Assembly (NCBI GenBank): GCA_049997955.1
Contig: JAEBDY010000003.1
Coordinates: 248,001 to 312,000, forward strand
From: Umezawaea sp049997955
GTDB lineage: Bacteria > Actinomycetota > Actinomycetes > Mycobacteriales > Pseudonocardiaceae
DNA: 64,000 bases
Direction: 5' to 3'
Part shown: positions 18,121-25,651 of the stretch, in pieces
Layout of the letters: the number at the start of each line of letters is the position of its first letter
Position numbering within the stretch: position 1 is the first letter of the stretch
Made by a program: the position numbers and the translations under genes
Notes under the pieces: generated by a model
What the model was told of the DNA's origin: nothing
Database searches by the model: none
What the model saw: only the letters and a program-made list of their open reading frames with translations

Positions 18121-18810
18121 TTACTCGATCTCGTTCTCCGGGTCCTTGTCGTTGCCGCGCTTGCGCAGGAAGTTGAACCCCGGAATCCCCAGGATCGCCT
18201 GCCGCACGTCGTTGGTGACCTCCAGCAGCTGGTGCACGTCCGGCCCGACCCTGTCCAGGGTCGCCAGGATGGGCAGCACGTCCGTGATCACGTGCTCGGC
18301 GATCACCGGCAGCTGGTCCACCAACCGGATGGCCGCTTCGATCTCGTGCGGCGACAGCTCCTCGACGAACCGCCGCACCAACGGCATCGCCTGCCGCGCC
18401 AACGGCGAGTAGGCCTCCAGCAGTTCGTGCGCCGTACGGGCGGTGGACTCGGCCATGACGACCACACCGGTCGCCTGCGAGGTGATGTCCACGACCTCGG
18501 TCACCACCGCCTCGGCCGCCGTCGACACCCGGCGGGCGTCGGCCATCACCACCTGGGCCGCCGCGCTCACCGTGCGGGCCTGCTCGACCACGGCGGTGGC
18601 GTCGTCGATGACGGCCTCGGTCTTCTTCACGAGGGTGTCGGCTCGGGTCACCACGTCGTCCACGCGGCCGACCAGCGACTCGGCCGCGTCCAGCAGCCCC
18701 AGCACCCGGCCGGGCACGGCGGCGACCGCGACGGCCGAGTCGACCGCCCATCCGACGGTCGACTTCGCCAAGCCGAACAGCGCACCGGGGTCGGGCAGTC
18801 GCATTTCCAT
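18121..18810 (-). CDS. Helical coiled-coil protein of unknown function
   Basis: A 229-residue, Val/Ala-rich, almost wholly helical protein. Residues 30-130 show heptad-like coiled-coil character (VGRVDDVVTRADTLVKKTEAVIDDATAVVEQA), then a second helical part with SPHEIEAAIRLVDQLPVI, and an acidic tail. No signal peptide; the N-terminal hydrophobic stretch VDSAVAVAAVPGRVLGLL may associate with the membrane. Codon use is typical, so the gene is real. Proteins like it are common in actinomycetes without a known role. ATG 18810 or 18804 could be the start. Confidence 0.75.
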   Translation of the reverse strand: MEMRLPDPGALFGLAKSTVGWAVDSAVAVAAVPGRVLGLLDAAESLVGRVDDVVTRADTLVKKTEAVIDDATAVVEQARTVSAAAQVVMADARRVSTAAEAVVTEVVDITSQATGVVVMAESTARTAHELLEAYSPLARQAMPLVRRFVEELSPHEIEAAIRLVDQLPVIAEHVITDVLPILATLDRVGPDVHQLLEVTNDVRQAILGIPGFNFLRKRGNDKDPENEIE

Positions 18811-18841
18811 GCGTTCACTCTGCCCTACCCGAGGCGGATCT

Positions 18842-19093
18842 TCAGTTTTCGATCGCGAACGCGCTCCGCGAGCCGGTGCGGGGGTTGTCCCGCGCTCGTC
18901 CGGCCGATGGTGCCAGCCCGCGCGAGTTCACCACCGACGTGGGAGTTCCGGGGTTTGTGCCACCAACCGTGCGCAGCGTGTAGTCGGGCGTCTCGAAATG
19001 TGCGACGCGGATGTTCTCGCACCACCGTGCGTTCCACCACGTGACACCGACGCGGCCGCACCGCTGCGTCACCCCGAAGGCGTAGGCCTCCAC
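18842..19093 (-). CDS. Possible small protein or gene remnant, unknown
   Basis: An 83-residue frame bounded directly upstream by TAG. Third codon positions are mostly G or C in the first two thirds, as in real genes here, and the peptide (TWWNARWCENIRVAHFETPDYTL) looks protein-like. There is no good ribosome site at GTG 19093; an inner GTG at 19072 is an alternative. It could equally be the decayed end of an older gene. No family recognised. Confidence 0.3.
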   Translation of the reverse strand: MEAYAFGVTQRCGRVGVTWWNARWCENIRVAHFETPDYTLRTVGGTNPGTPTSVVNSRGLAPSAGRARDNPRTGSRSAFAIEN

Positions 19094-20006
19094 CTAGTCC
19101 GACGGAGTCGACGAGCGTCGCGTCGCCGCCCTGGTCCGTCGGAGCCGTACGCGTGATGAGTCGATAGGTGCGCTGTTCCGGCCGTGGAACGGGGGCGGTG
19201 AAATCGGTTGCGGATGGTCGTCCCGAGCGGTGCTGATCCGCCTGTCGGATACCCTGCCGGAAAGTGAAATCGGTGCACGCGTGCGCGGACGTCGTGTGCT
19301 CGTGCGCACTATCGCCAATTGGCCCTGGGTCAATTTCTTTGGCGCTGGTTGGTCATGGCAGGCGTTGCCGAGCGCTCCTGCCCGGACGTCCTCCGGCCAC
19401 GAATCGGTCACGGAGTCCTGTGCCTCGAACCCGAGCCCGAGTGCGTCGCGAAGGGCCCGTCGTAAAGGACCGCACCGTTGGCGCGCAGGCATCCGCACAC
19501 GTGCGCGTCGCTGCCGCCTGGACGGTCGTGGCTGCGGTGATCGGGGCGGCGGACACCGCTGAGGGGTTCAGCGCGACCACGCCCGTCGTCGCGGATCGAC
19601 CTTGCGCCCTACCTCCGGGGCATTGCTCGGTGTTTTTCGGAAGGGTGCTTTCAAGGTGAAACAAATGCCCATCAGGTTCTGGTGAGGTTCGGTCCGGTCG
19701 CCGATTGTGCTGGTCGGAAGAGTGCTGATTACGGCTCGCTATACCGTTCGAAACACAACTGTTGTCCGTTCTTCTCGGGGCTCGTCGAGCGTTCGCGTAC
19801 GTGAACGCGGATGCTCTCGGTCAGGGATGTCGATTTTCAGGACGGGCGGGGGAGGGGTTCACTCCAGGGGCCGTCTCGGCGACTTGCCCGGCCGGAGCGG
19901 AGGGCTCGCCGGGCCGTGGCGGTAGCGCCGGACGGGTGACCCTGATATCGGCTGCCCTCGAACGGGTGACGTTTGCCAGGGCTCGAAACTCCGAGTGATG
20001 TGGTCG
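19094..20006. other. Gene-free spacer upstream of lsr2
   Basis: About 0.9 kb without a convincing gene. The sequence is less GC-rich than its surroundings, and no frame keeps coding-like third positions. No inverted repeats longer than about 10 bp stood out. Confidence 0.5.
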
Positions 20007-20035
20007 TTGACTTTTTTCCGCAAGCGGACTATTAA
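20007..20035 (+). promoter_or_regulatory. Housekeeping-sigma promoter of lsr2
   Basis: TTGACT at 20007-20012 and TATTAA at 20030-20035 are separated by 17 bases, close to the HrdB/sigma-70 consensus. They lie in an AT-rich stretch about 62 bp upstream of the lsr2 start codon. Confidence 0.7.
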
Positions 20036-20097
20036 CTGCGTTTGGTTTGGTATTGTCGTGACATTCCGCCCGTTCGACTCGTTGTGAGGTTCGACCC

Positions 20098-20454
20098 ATG
20101 GCCCAGAAGGTTCTCGTCCAGCTGATCGACGACCTGGACGGCACGAGTAGTGAAGACATTTCCACGGTGCAGTTTTCACTGGATGGTGTTACCTACGAGA
20201 TCGACCTGAATGAGGCCAACGGCGCCAAGCTGCGCGATGGTCTGGCCAGTTTCGTGGCCGCCGCACGACGTACCGGGGGTCGCGCCAAGCGCGGCACCGC
20301 CGCGGTCGTGGGCGGCAAGCCCGCCGGAGAGGGGCGGAGCAAGGAGCAGACGCGGGCCATCCGCGACTGGGCCAAGGCCAACGGGCACGAGCTCGCGGAC
20401 CGCGGCCGCATCCCGGCGAGCGTGGTCGACGCCTTCGAGTCCGCCCACCGCTGA
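20098..20454 (+). CDS. lsr2: Lsr2 nucleoid-associated protein
   Basis: A 118-residue xenogeneic silencer of actinobacteria that bridges and coats AT-rich DNA. The N-terminal oligomerisation domain (MAQKVLVQLIDDLDG...VTYEIDLNEANGAKLRDGL) and the C-terminal DNA-binding helix pair (REQ-like EQTRAIRDWAKANGHELADRGRIP) are complete; the RGR minor-groove motif lies near residue 101. Length and order match the family. It has its own sigma-70-like promoter and a perfect bidirectional terminator. Lsr2 commonly silences natural-product clusters, so it may affect the PKS locus here, but that is inference. Confidence 0.95.
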   Translation: MAQKVLVQLIDDLDGTSSEDISTVQFSLDGVTYEIDLNEANGAKLRDGLASFVAAARRTGGRAKRGTAAVVGGKPAGEGRSKEQTRAIRDWAKANGHELADRGRIPASVVDAFESAHR

Positions 20455-20463
20455 GCCTTCATC

Positions 20464-20502
20464 CGCGAGAGCCCCGAGACCTGCGGTCTCGGGGCTCTCG
20501 CG
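20464..20502. terminator. Bidirectional terminator between lsr2 and marR-like gene
   Basis: A perfect 18-bp stem (20464-20481 with 20485-20502) closes a 3-base loop between two convergent genes, serving both. Confidence 0.9.
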
Positions 20503-20504
20503 CG

Positions 20505-20984
20505 TCAGGGGTGCTCGGCCCGCGCGTCGTGCGCGGCCAACGCCGCCAACACGGCCTCGCCCGCTTCCTCGATCACGTCGAGCCGCTCCTTGCCCACGGC
20601 GTCGATGAACCACGCCCGCACGTTCGCGGCGTGGTAGGGCGCGGCCTCCGCGATCGCCGCGCGACCGGTGTCCGTCAACACGATGTCGGCGTACCGCGTG
20701 TCCTCGGCACAGGGCTCCCGCCGCACCAGCCCGCGCTGCGCCATCCGCGTCAGGTGGTGCGACATCCGACTCTTCTCCCAGTCGGTGGCCTCACCGAGCT
20801 CGAACGCCCGCATCCGCCCGGTAGACGACTCGGACAGGTTGACCAGGATCTCGTAATCGGATCCGGACAACCCGAACTCGCGCTGCAGGTGCCGGTACAG
20901 ATGCGTGTTCAACTGCCTCTGCATGGCCAGGAAGCCGCGCCAGGCCCGCTGCTCGCTAGCGCTCAGCCACGGATCATCGCTCAC
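20505..20984 (-). CDS. MarR-family transcriptional regulator
   Basis: A 159-residue winged-helix dimer-type regulator. SGSDYEILVNLSES and the recognition helix region EKSRMSHHLTRMAQRGLVRREPCAEDTRYADIVLTDTGR are the standard MarR core. GTG start at 20984. These usually repress nearby efflux or oxidative genes on binding small phenolic or oxidant signals, but no obvious divergent target is adjacent: the upstream 1 kb is repeat-filled spacer. Ligand unknown. Confidence 0.9.
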   Translation of the reverse strand: MSDDPWLSASEQRAWRGFLAMQRQLNTHLYRHLQREFGLSGSDYEILVNLSESSTGRMRAFELGEATDWEKSRMSHHLTRMAQRGLVRREPCAEDTRYADIVLTDTGRAAIAEAAPYHAANVRAWFIDAVGKERLDVIEEAGEAVLAALAAHDARAEHP

Positions 20985-21120
20985 GAACCCATACTACGGG
21001 CAAGTTGACGCATCACCCCAGCATGACCCGAACTTCCTTCGACCACCGTATCCGCTCGGAGGTGGGGTTGGGTGAGCTGGGACGGCACGCGGGGTGTGTT
21101 TGAGGCGGCGGGCGCATCAG

Positions 21121-21396
21121 CGGCAGGGCAGGGCAATCGGTGCGGAGCAAGGCGGGGTAAGGCAAACAGCTGGGTCGGGCCAAGCGCGGCCAGACAAGAC
21201 GCGACCGGTCAAGGCGTGGCACGGCCAGCTGAACGACCAAAGTGTGGCGAGCGCTATTGGCGGCAGAGCGGGCAATCGGGCGGAGCAGGCACAGGCGCAG
21301 TTGGGCAGCAAGTAGAGCGGGCCAAGCACGACCAGACGAGACGCGACTTGGCAAGATGTGGCACTGCTGAGCGAGACGCCAAAGTGCGGCGGGGCC
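21121..21396. repeat. Two degenerate ~141-bp tandem units
   Basis: Unit 1 starts CGGCAGGGCAGGGCAATCGG at 21121 and unit 2 starts CGGCAGAGCGGGCAATCGGG at 21261. Shared landmarks recur 140-142 bp apart: GGGCCAAGC (21177 and 21319), CCAGAC-AGACGCGAC (21190 and 21332), and CCAAAGTG-GGCG (21236 and 21379). Identity is perhaps three quarters by eye. Confidence 0.75.
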
Positions 21397-21441
21397 GGCG
21401 GGTGGGGCCGACCCACGGCCAAGGCGACCCGGGGCACAAAC

Positions 21442-21559
21442 GTGGCCGATTTTACTTGGGGGATTTGACCCTTAAAATGAGGATCGGGCAGGGCTCTACC
21501 ACCTGCCGTTTATGCCCGATCAAGGGTCAAATCGAGGGGCCCCAAGTCAAATCGGCCAC
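21442..21559. repeat. ~118-bp nested palindromic element, copy A
   Basis: Outer arms GTGGCCGATTTTACTTGGGG and its complement (one conserved mismatch) flank inner pairs GATTTGACCCTT/AAGGGTCAAATC and GATCGGGC/GCCCGATC and a small GGCAGG/CCTGCC tip. A second copy lies at 33742. It has no coding potential. Confidence 0.9.
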
Positions 21560-21999
21560 AGCACGCTGGAAGCCGAAGACACCCGCTCGTCGCGCAACGG
21601 CAGCCGAAGACATCTGCCCACAACACCCGAAGATCCCGCAGAAAACGTCACCCAGCGCACGCTCAACCAGGCGTCCCCCGGATGTGAAGACCCCCCGACG
21701 CACACACTACGTAGGGGGTACGACAATTTCCGACGAGCGACCCGAGCAGGCAACCGCCGAGGACCGACCAGTCGCCAAGCGCGAGAACCCGCTAACGCCG
21801 CTACAGCGCTGGACCGGCAACGCGCTGAACCCAGAGCGGCGAACCGCCAAGCCGCTGAATCCGAGGCGCGGACCCCTAGAAGTTGAACCAGAGCGCTCAA
21901 CCAACACGCCAACCTCAAGGCGCAGAACCCGCAGACCGCAGAACCCGCAGACCCCAAGTCCGCAGCACCCACAAACCCCACCGGCTGCGACCTCCCCAC
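21560..21999. other. Gene-free, low-complexity A/C-rich spacer
   Basis: The stretch between copy A of the palindrome and the end of the siderophore-interacting protein gene has loosely repeated phrases (CGCAGAACCCGCAGACC near 21922) and no codon bias in any frame. The long forward frame crossing it is a chance opening. Confidence 0.55.
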
Positions 22000-22818
22000 T
22001 CACCCCCCGGACTCGGCCGCCTTCACCTCTCGGAACCCGTCCTCGCTCAACCCCCGCCGCCAATACCCCGAAATCGACAGCCGGTCCTTCGTCACCCCGC
22101 GCTCCGCCATCAGCCCGCGCAGTTCCTTCACCATCGCGGCCTCCCCGTGCACGAACGCCTGAACGTCCTCCCCGGAGAACTCCATCTCGCGCACGACGTC
22201 GACCAGCGACCCGCCCGCGTCCCGGTGCACCCACACCAGGTCGACCTCGCCGAGGCTGTCGAACTTCTGCTCCTCGTCGGCCCCTGCGACCTCCACGACG
22301 ACCCGTGCGCGGGCCCCGGCGGGTAGGCGTTCGACCGCCGCTCCGATGGCGGGCAGGGCGGCCTCGTCGCCGAGCAGCAGGTGCCAGCCCGCCGTGGGCG
22401 ACGGCGCGTAGGCACCTCCTGGCCCCAGCAGCGAGAACGTGGAGCCGGGTCGCACGGACGCGGCCCACGGGCCCGCGACGCCGACGTCGCCGTGGTGCAC
22501 GAAGTCGATCGCCAGTTCCTGCGCGACCGGGTCGAAGTAGCGGACCGTGTACGTTCGCACGACCGGCCACTGCGACCTCGGGAAGTCCCTGCGGACGGCG
22601 GTCATGTCGAGCGGCTCCGGGTACGTGACGCCGGGCAGCGGGAACAGAACCTTGACGTACGCGTCGGTGCGGTCGTTGGGGACGAAGTCCGCCAGGCCGG
22701 GGCCTCCCGCCACGACGCGGATCATGTGCGGGGTGACGCGTTCGGTCCTCAGCACGACCAGCGTGGTGACCGGGCGGCGGTCCCGCTGCGGGGTGTCGCT
22801 CGCAGGGGTGTTGCTCAT
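22000..22818 (-). CDS. Siderophore-interacting flavoprotein (ferric-siderophore reductase, ViuB/SIP type)
   Basis: A 272-residue reductase that frees iron from siderophores inside the cell. It has an N-terminal FAD-binding barrel with the flavin motif RTYTVRYF (about 88-95) and a C-terminal NAD(P)H-binding half (HLLLGDEAALPAIGAAVERLP, then GYWRRGLSEDGF at the end). ATG 22818 follows GGGAGG. An IdeR/DmdR1-type iron box lies 28-46 bp upstream, so it should be induced when iron is scarce. It is divergent from the exporter operon; no siderophore synthetase is visible. Confidence 0.93.
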   Translation of the reverse strand: MSNTPASDTPQRDRRPVTTLVVLRTERVTPHMIRVVAGGPGLADFVPNDRTDAYVKVLFPLPGVTYPEPLDMTAVRRDFPRSQWPVVRTYTVRYFDPVAQELAIDFVHHGDVGVAGPWAASVRPGSTFSLLGPGGAYAPSPTAGWHLLLGDEAALPAIGAAVERLPAGARARVVVEVAGADEEQKFDSLGEVDLVWVHRDAGGSLVDVVREMEFSGEDVQAFVHGEAAMVKELRGLMAERGVTKDRLSISGYWRRGLSEDGFREVKAAESGG

Positions 22819-22845
22819 CCGACCTCCCGGGAGTGGTTCATCTGT

Positions 22846-22864
22846 TTAGGTTAGCCTAAGTAGC
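22846..22864 (-). promoter_or_regulatory. Iron box (IdeR/DmdR1-type operator)
   Basis: TTAGGTTAGCCTAA (22846-22859) is a near-perfect match to the left 14 bases of the 19-bp consensus TTAGGTTAGGCTAACCTAA; the right end (GTAGC) is degenerate. It overlaps the expected promoter of the siderophore-interacting protein gene. Confidence 0.8.
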
Positions 22865-22908
22865 CGATTCGGGCCCGTGTGGCGCGACGCGCGCCCCCTG
22901 AAGATGTG

Positions 22909-22922
22909 CTAGGGGCCCCTAG
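22909..22922. promoter_or_regulatory. CTAGGGGCCCCTAG palindrome before the exporter operon
   Basis: A perfect 14-bp palindrome 53 bp upstream of the ABC ATPase start. Its half-site CTAGGGG is the same motif repeated upstream of both PKS genes, so the same regulator may act here. A further CCCCT at 22895 is 21 bp from the right half. Confidence 0.55.
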
Positions 22923-22974
22923 AAACGGCCTCGGCCATCGTCGCGAAACCGATCCAGCCCTAGCGTTTTGTGCC

Positions 22975-23886
22975 ATGACAGCAGACGGCCCCGCGATCGT
23001 CGTGAGCGACATTCGCAAGTCCTACGGCGACTTGCGTGCCGTCGACGGTGTGTCGTTCACCGTCGCGGAAGGAGAGTTCTTCGGTCTTCTCGGTCCCAAC
23101 GGGGCGGGGAAGAGCACCACCCTGGAAATCGTGGAAGGACTGCGCAAACCGGACTCCGGTTCGGTGCGCATCCTCGGCGAGAGCCCTTGGCCCAGAAACC
23201 CCGTGCTACTACCGAAACTGGGTGTGCAGCTCCAGGCGTCGTCGTTCTTCGAACGGCTCACGTCCAGGGAGCAGTTGCAGACCTTCGGCTCGCTCTACGG
23301 CGTGAGCCGTTCCGCGGCCGTGGACATGCTGGAACTGGTCGGCCTGACCGACAAGGCCGACGTGCAGGAGAACAACCTCTCGGGTGGGCAGCGGCAACGC
23401 CTGTCGATCGCGTGCGCCCTGGCGCACGACCCGGAGATCGTGTTCCTGGACGAACCGACCGCGGCGCTGGACCCCCAGGCGCGCCGCAACCTCTGGGACG
23501 TGCTGCGGGCCATCCAGGCGCGCGGCAAGACGATCGTCTACACCACCCACCACCTCGACGAGGCCGAGATCCTCTGCGACCGGGTGGCGATCGTCGACAA
23601 GGGACGGATCATGGCGATGGGTCCGCCCGCGTGGCTGGTGCGCAAGCTCGACGCCCAGACCCAGGTCATCGTCGAGCACGGCGTGGTGACCGCCGAGGTG
23701 GCGCGCACCCTGCCGGGCGCGGACAACGTCGTCGACGACGGCGTGTCGATCATCATCGCGACCAACGACGCGGGCCTCACGATCAAGGCGTTGGGGGAAC
23801 TCGACGCGTTGAACAAGGCGCAGGTCCGCACGGCGACCTTGGAGGACGTGTTCCTGCACCTGACCGGGCGCGCGTACCGAGAGTGA
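22975..23886 (+). CDS. ABC exporter ATP-binding subunit (DrrA-like)
   Basis: A 303-residue ATPase of the drug-resistance ABC-2 class. Walker A GPNGAGKST (40-48), signature LSGGQRQ (135-141), Walker B IVFLDEP and the H-loop TTHHLDEAE are intact. The C-terminal part (about 225-303) is the small regulatory extension usual in DrrA relatives. ATG 22975 is chosen; the frame to 22879 crosses the palindrome. It is the first gene of a four-gene run with the permease, UbiX and UbiD genes. Export of, or resistance to, the polyketide is the likely role. Confidence 0.92.
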   Translation: MTADGPAIVVSDIRKSYGDLRAVDGVSFTVAEGEFFGLLGPNGAGKSTTLEIVEGLRKPDSGSVRILGESPWPRNPVLLPKLGVQLQASSFFERLTSREQLQTFGSLYGVSRSAAVDMLELVGLTDKADVQENNLSGGQRQRLSIACALAHDPEIVFLDEPTAALDPQARRNLWDVLRAIQARGKTIVYTTHHLDEAEILCDRVAIVDKGRIMAMGPPAWLVRKLDAQTQVIVEHGVVTAEVARTLPGADNVVDDGVSIIIATNDAGLTIKALGELDALNKAQVRTATLEDVFLHLTGRAYRE

Positions 23887-23959
23887 CCCACCAACCAACT
23901 GGCGTCGCAACGGTGCTCGTGCCCCCGACGTCGTCAGCACTTCGAGCGGAGACGGCGAC

Positions 23960-25006
23960 ATGAAAGCGTTTTCCAGCCTGTCTTTGGCCATGTTCAAGGC
24001 CTCTTACCGGGACAAGGCAGCACTCTTCTTCACCTTCATGTTCCCCCTGATGTTCCTCGTGGTGTTCGCTCTGCTTTCAGGTGTGAAGCTGGGCGGCCCT
24101 GTGGAGATCGCGGTGGTCGGCGACAGCCGCGTCGTGGCGGCGCTGCAGAACTCCGAGAACGTGAACCTCCAGCGCTACAACGACTCCAGCACCGCCATCA
24201 ACAAGCTGCGCGACGGTGACGTCGCCGCGATCGTCGTGTCCCAGGGCGACTCGATCGACGTGCGGTACGCCAACGGCGACCGCGCCGAGACCGGGCCCGC
24301 GCTGGCCAAGATCTCCGACGCCATCGCGAGCGCGAACCTCGGTGCGGGCACCACCCCGCCGAAGTACGCGGTGCGGCAGAAACCCATCGAGGACACGGCT
24401 TTCGCGCCGATCCAGTACCTCACCCCCGGCATCCTGTCGTGGGGCGTGTCCACCGCCGCGGTGTTCAGCTCCGCGCTGACCCTGGTGGCGTGGCGCCGCA
24501 AGCAGGTCCTGCGGCGCATCCAGCTCGCCCCCATCGGCCGCGGTTCGGTGCTCTCGTCCAGGCTCGTGCTCGCGGTCGTGATCTCCCTGCTCCAGGCGGT
24601 CCTGTTCGTGGCCGTGGCGACGCTCCCGGTGTTCGGCCTCCAGTTGTCCAACAGCTGGTGGCTGGCGATCCCGCTCCTGATACTCGGGACGCTCGCCTTC
24701 TTCTCCGTGGGCATGCTGCTGGGCGCCGTCTGCCGGACCGAGGACTCGGTCACCGGCGCGGCGAACCTCGTCGTGCTGCCCATGGCGTTGCTGGCGGGCA
24801 GCTTCTTCCCGATCGACAAGGCCCCGGACTGGGTCAAGCTCATCACCAACGCGCTACCCCTGCGGCACATGAACGAGGGCATGCTCGACGTCCTGGTGCG
24901 CGGCAGGGGGTTCGAGGCGCTGATCGTGCCGGGTTCGGTGCTGATCGGTTTCACGCTGGTCGTCAGCATCCTCGCGGCGGTGTCGTTCCGCTGGGAAGAC
25001 AAGTGA
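23960..25006 (+). CDS. ABC-2 type exporter permease (DrrB-like)
   Basis: A 348-residue membrane protein. One N-terminal segment (ALFFTFMFPLMFLVVFALL) is followed by an external loop (about 45-160) and five further segments, including VVISLLQAVLFVAVATLPVF, LLILGTLAFFSVGMLLGAVC and the C-terminal VPGSVLIGFTLVVSILAAV. The extended loop is typical of YhgE/DrrB-type permeases. It lies 73 bp after the ATPase and 33 bp before the UbiX start, so co-transcription is likely. Confidence 0.9.
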   Translation: MKAFSSLSLAMFKASYRDKAALFFTFMFPLMFLVVFALLSGVKLGGPVEIAVVGDSRVVAALQNSENVNLQRYNDSSTAINKLRDGDVAAIVVSQGDSIDVRYANGDRAETGPALAKISDAIASANLGAGTTPPKYAVRQKPIEDTAFAPIQYLTPGILSWGVSTAAVFSSALTLVAWRRKQVLRRIQLAPIGRGSVLSSRLVLAVVISLLQAVLFVAVATLPVFGLQLSNSWWLAIPLLILGTLAFFSVGMLLGAVCRTEDSVTGAANLVVLPMALLAGSFFPIDKAPDWVKLITNALPLRHMNEGMLDVLVRGRGFEALIVPGSVLIGFTLVVSILAAVSFRWEDK

Positions 25007-25039
25007 TCGCCGGTGCGGGCGTTCGCTGACGGGATCCGG

Positions 25040-25651
25040 ATGCCGAGGCGCGTCGTCGTCGGCATGACCGGCGCCACCGGCGCCGCGATCGGCATCCGGA
25101 TCCTGGAAACGCTCAGCGCGGTCGGTGTGGAGACGCACCTCGTGCTGAGCAAGTGGGCACGCGCCACGATCGAGTTGGAGACCGACTACTCGGTCCGCCA
25201 GGTGCAGTCGCTGGCGGACCACGTCTACGGGTCGCACGACCAGGCGGCGTCGATCTCCAGCGGATCGTTCCGCACGGACGGGATGGTCGTGGCGCCGTGC
25301 AGCATGAAGACCCTGGCGGCCATCAGGGTCGGGTACGGCGAAGGGCTGATCGCGCGCGCGGCCGACGTGACCCTCAAGGAGCGCCGCAAGCTGGTGCTCG
25401 TGCCGAGGGAGACGCCGCTCAGCGAGATCCACCTGGAGAACATGTTGGCGCTGGCCAGGATGGGCGTCGTCATGCTGCCGCCCATGCCCGCGTTCTACAA
25501 CCACCCCCAGGGGGTGCCGGACATCGTCGACCACGTGACCAGTCGCGTGCTCGACCAGTTCGGTGTGGACAACGACCTCACGACGAGGTGGGACGGCGTG
25601 AAGTCGGCACGCCTGCACCGGAAGGAGAACGGCGATGAAGCACTTCACTGA
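25040..25651 (+). CDS. UbiX-family flavin prenyltransferase
   Basis: A 203-residue enzyme that joins dimethylallyl phosphate to FMN to make prenylated FMN, the cofactor of UbiD decarboxylases. The FMN-binding N-terminus RRVVVGMTGATGAAIG and the motifs SSGSFRTDGMVVAPCSMKT, RRKLVLVPRETPLSEIHLENM and MPAFYN are all present. I prefer ATG 25040, since the family starts directly before the GxTGATG strand; GTG 25013, seven bases after the permease stop, would add nine residues. The 3' end overlaps the UbiD gene by 17 bp, so the pair is coupled. The sequence is close in style to the VdcB/BsdB branch. Confidence 0.92.
   Translation: MPRRVVVGMTGATGAAIGIRILETLSAVGVETHLVLSKWARATIELETDYSVRQVQSLADHVYGSHDQAASISSGSFRTDGMVVAPCSMKTLAAIRVGYGEGLIARAADVTLKERRKLVLVPRETPLSEIHLENMLALARMGVVMLPPMPAFYNHPQGVPDIVDHVTSRVLDQFGVDNDLTTRWDGVKSARLHRKENGDEALH

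Noticed and set aside
21121..21396. CRISPR array
   Set aside because: Only two long, poorly conserved units with no short identical repeats or unique spacers, and no cas genes.
21072..22628. 518-residue plus-strand frame across the tandem repeats and the siderophore-interacting protein gene
   Set aside because: It crosses degenerate repeats and a palindrome, has no ribosome site, and then runs antisense to a clear gene.
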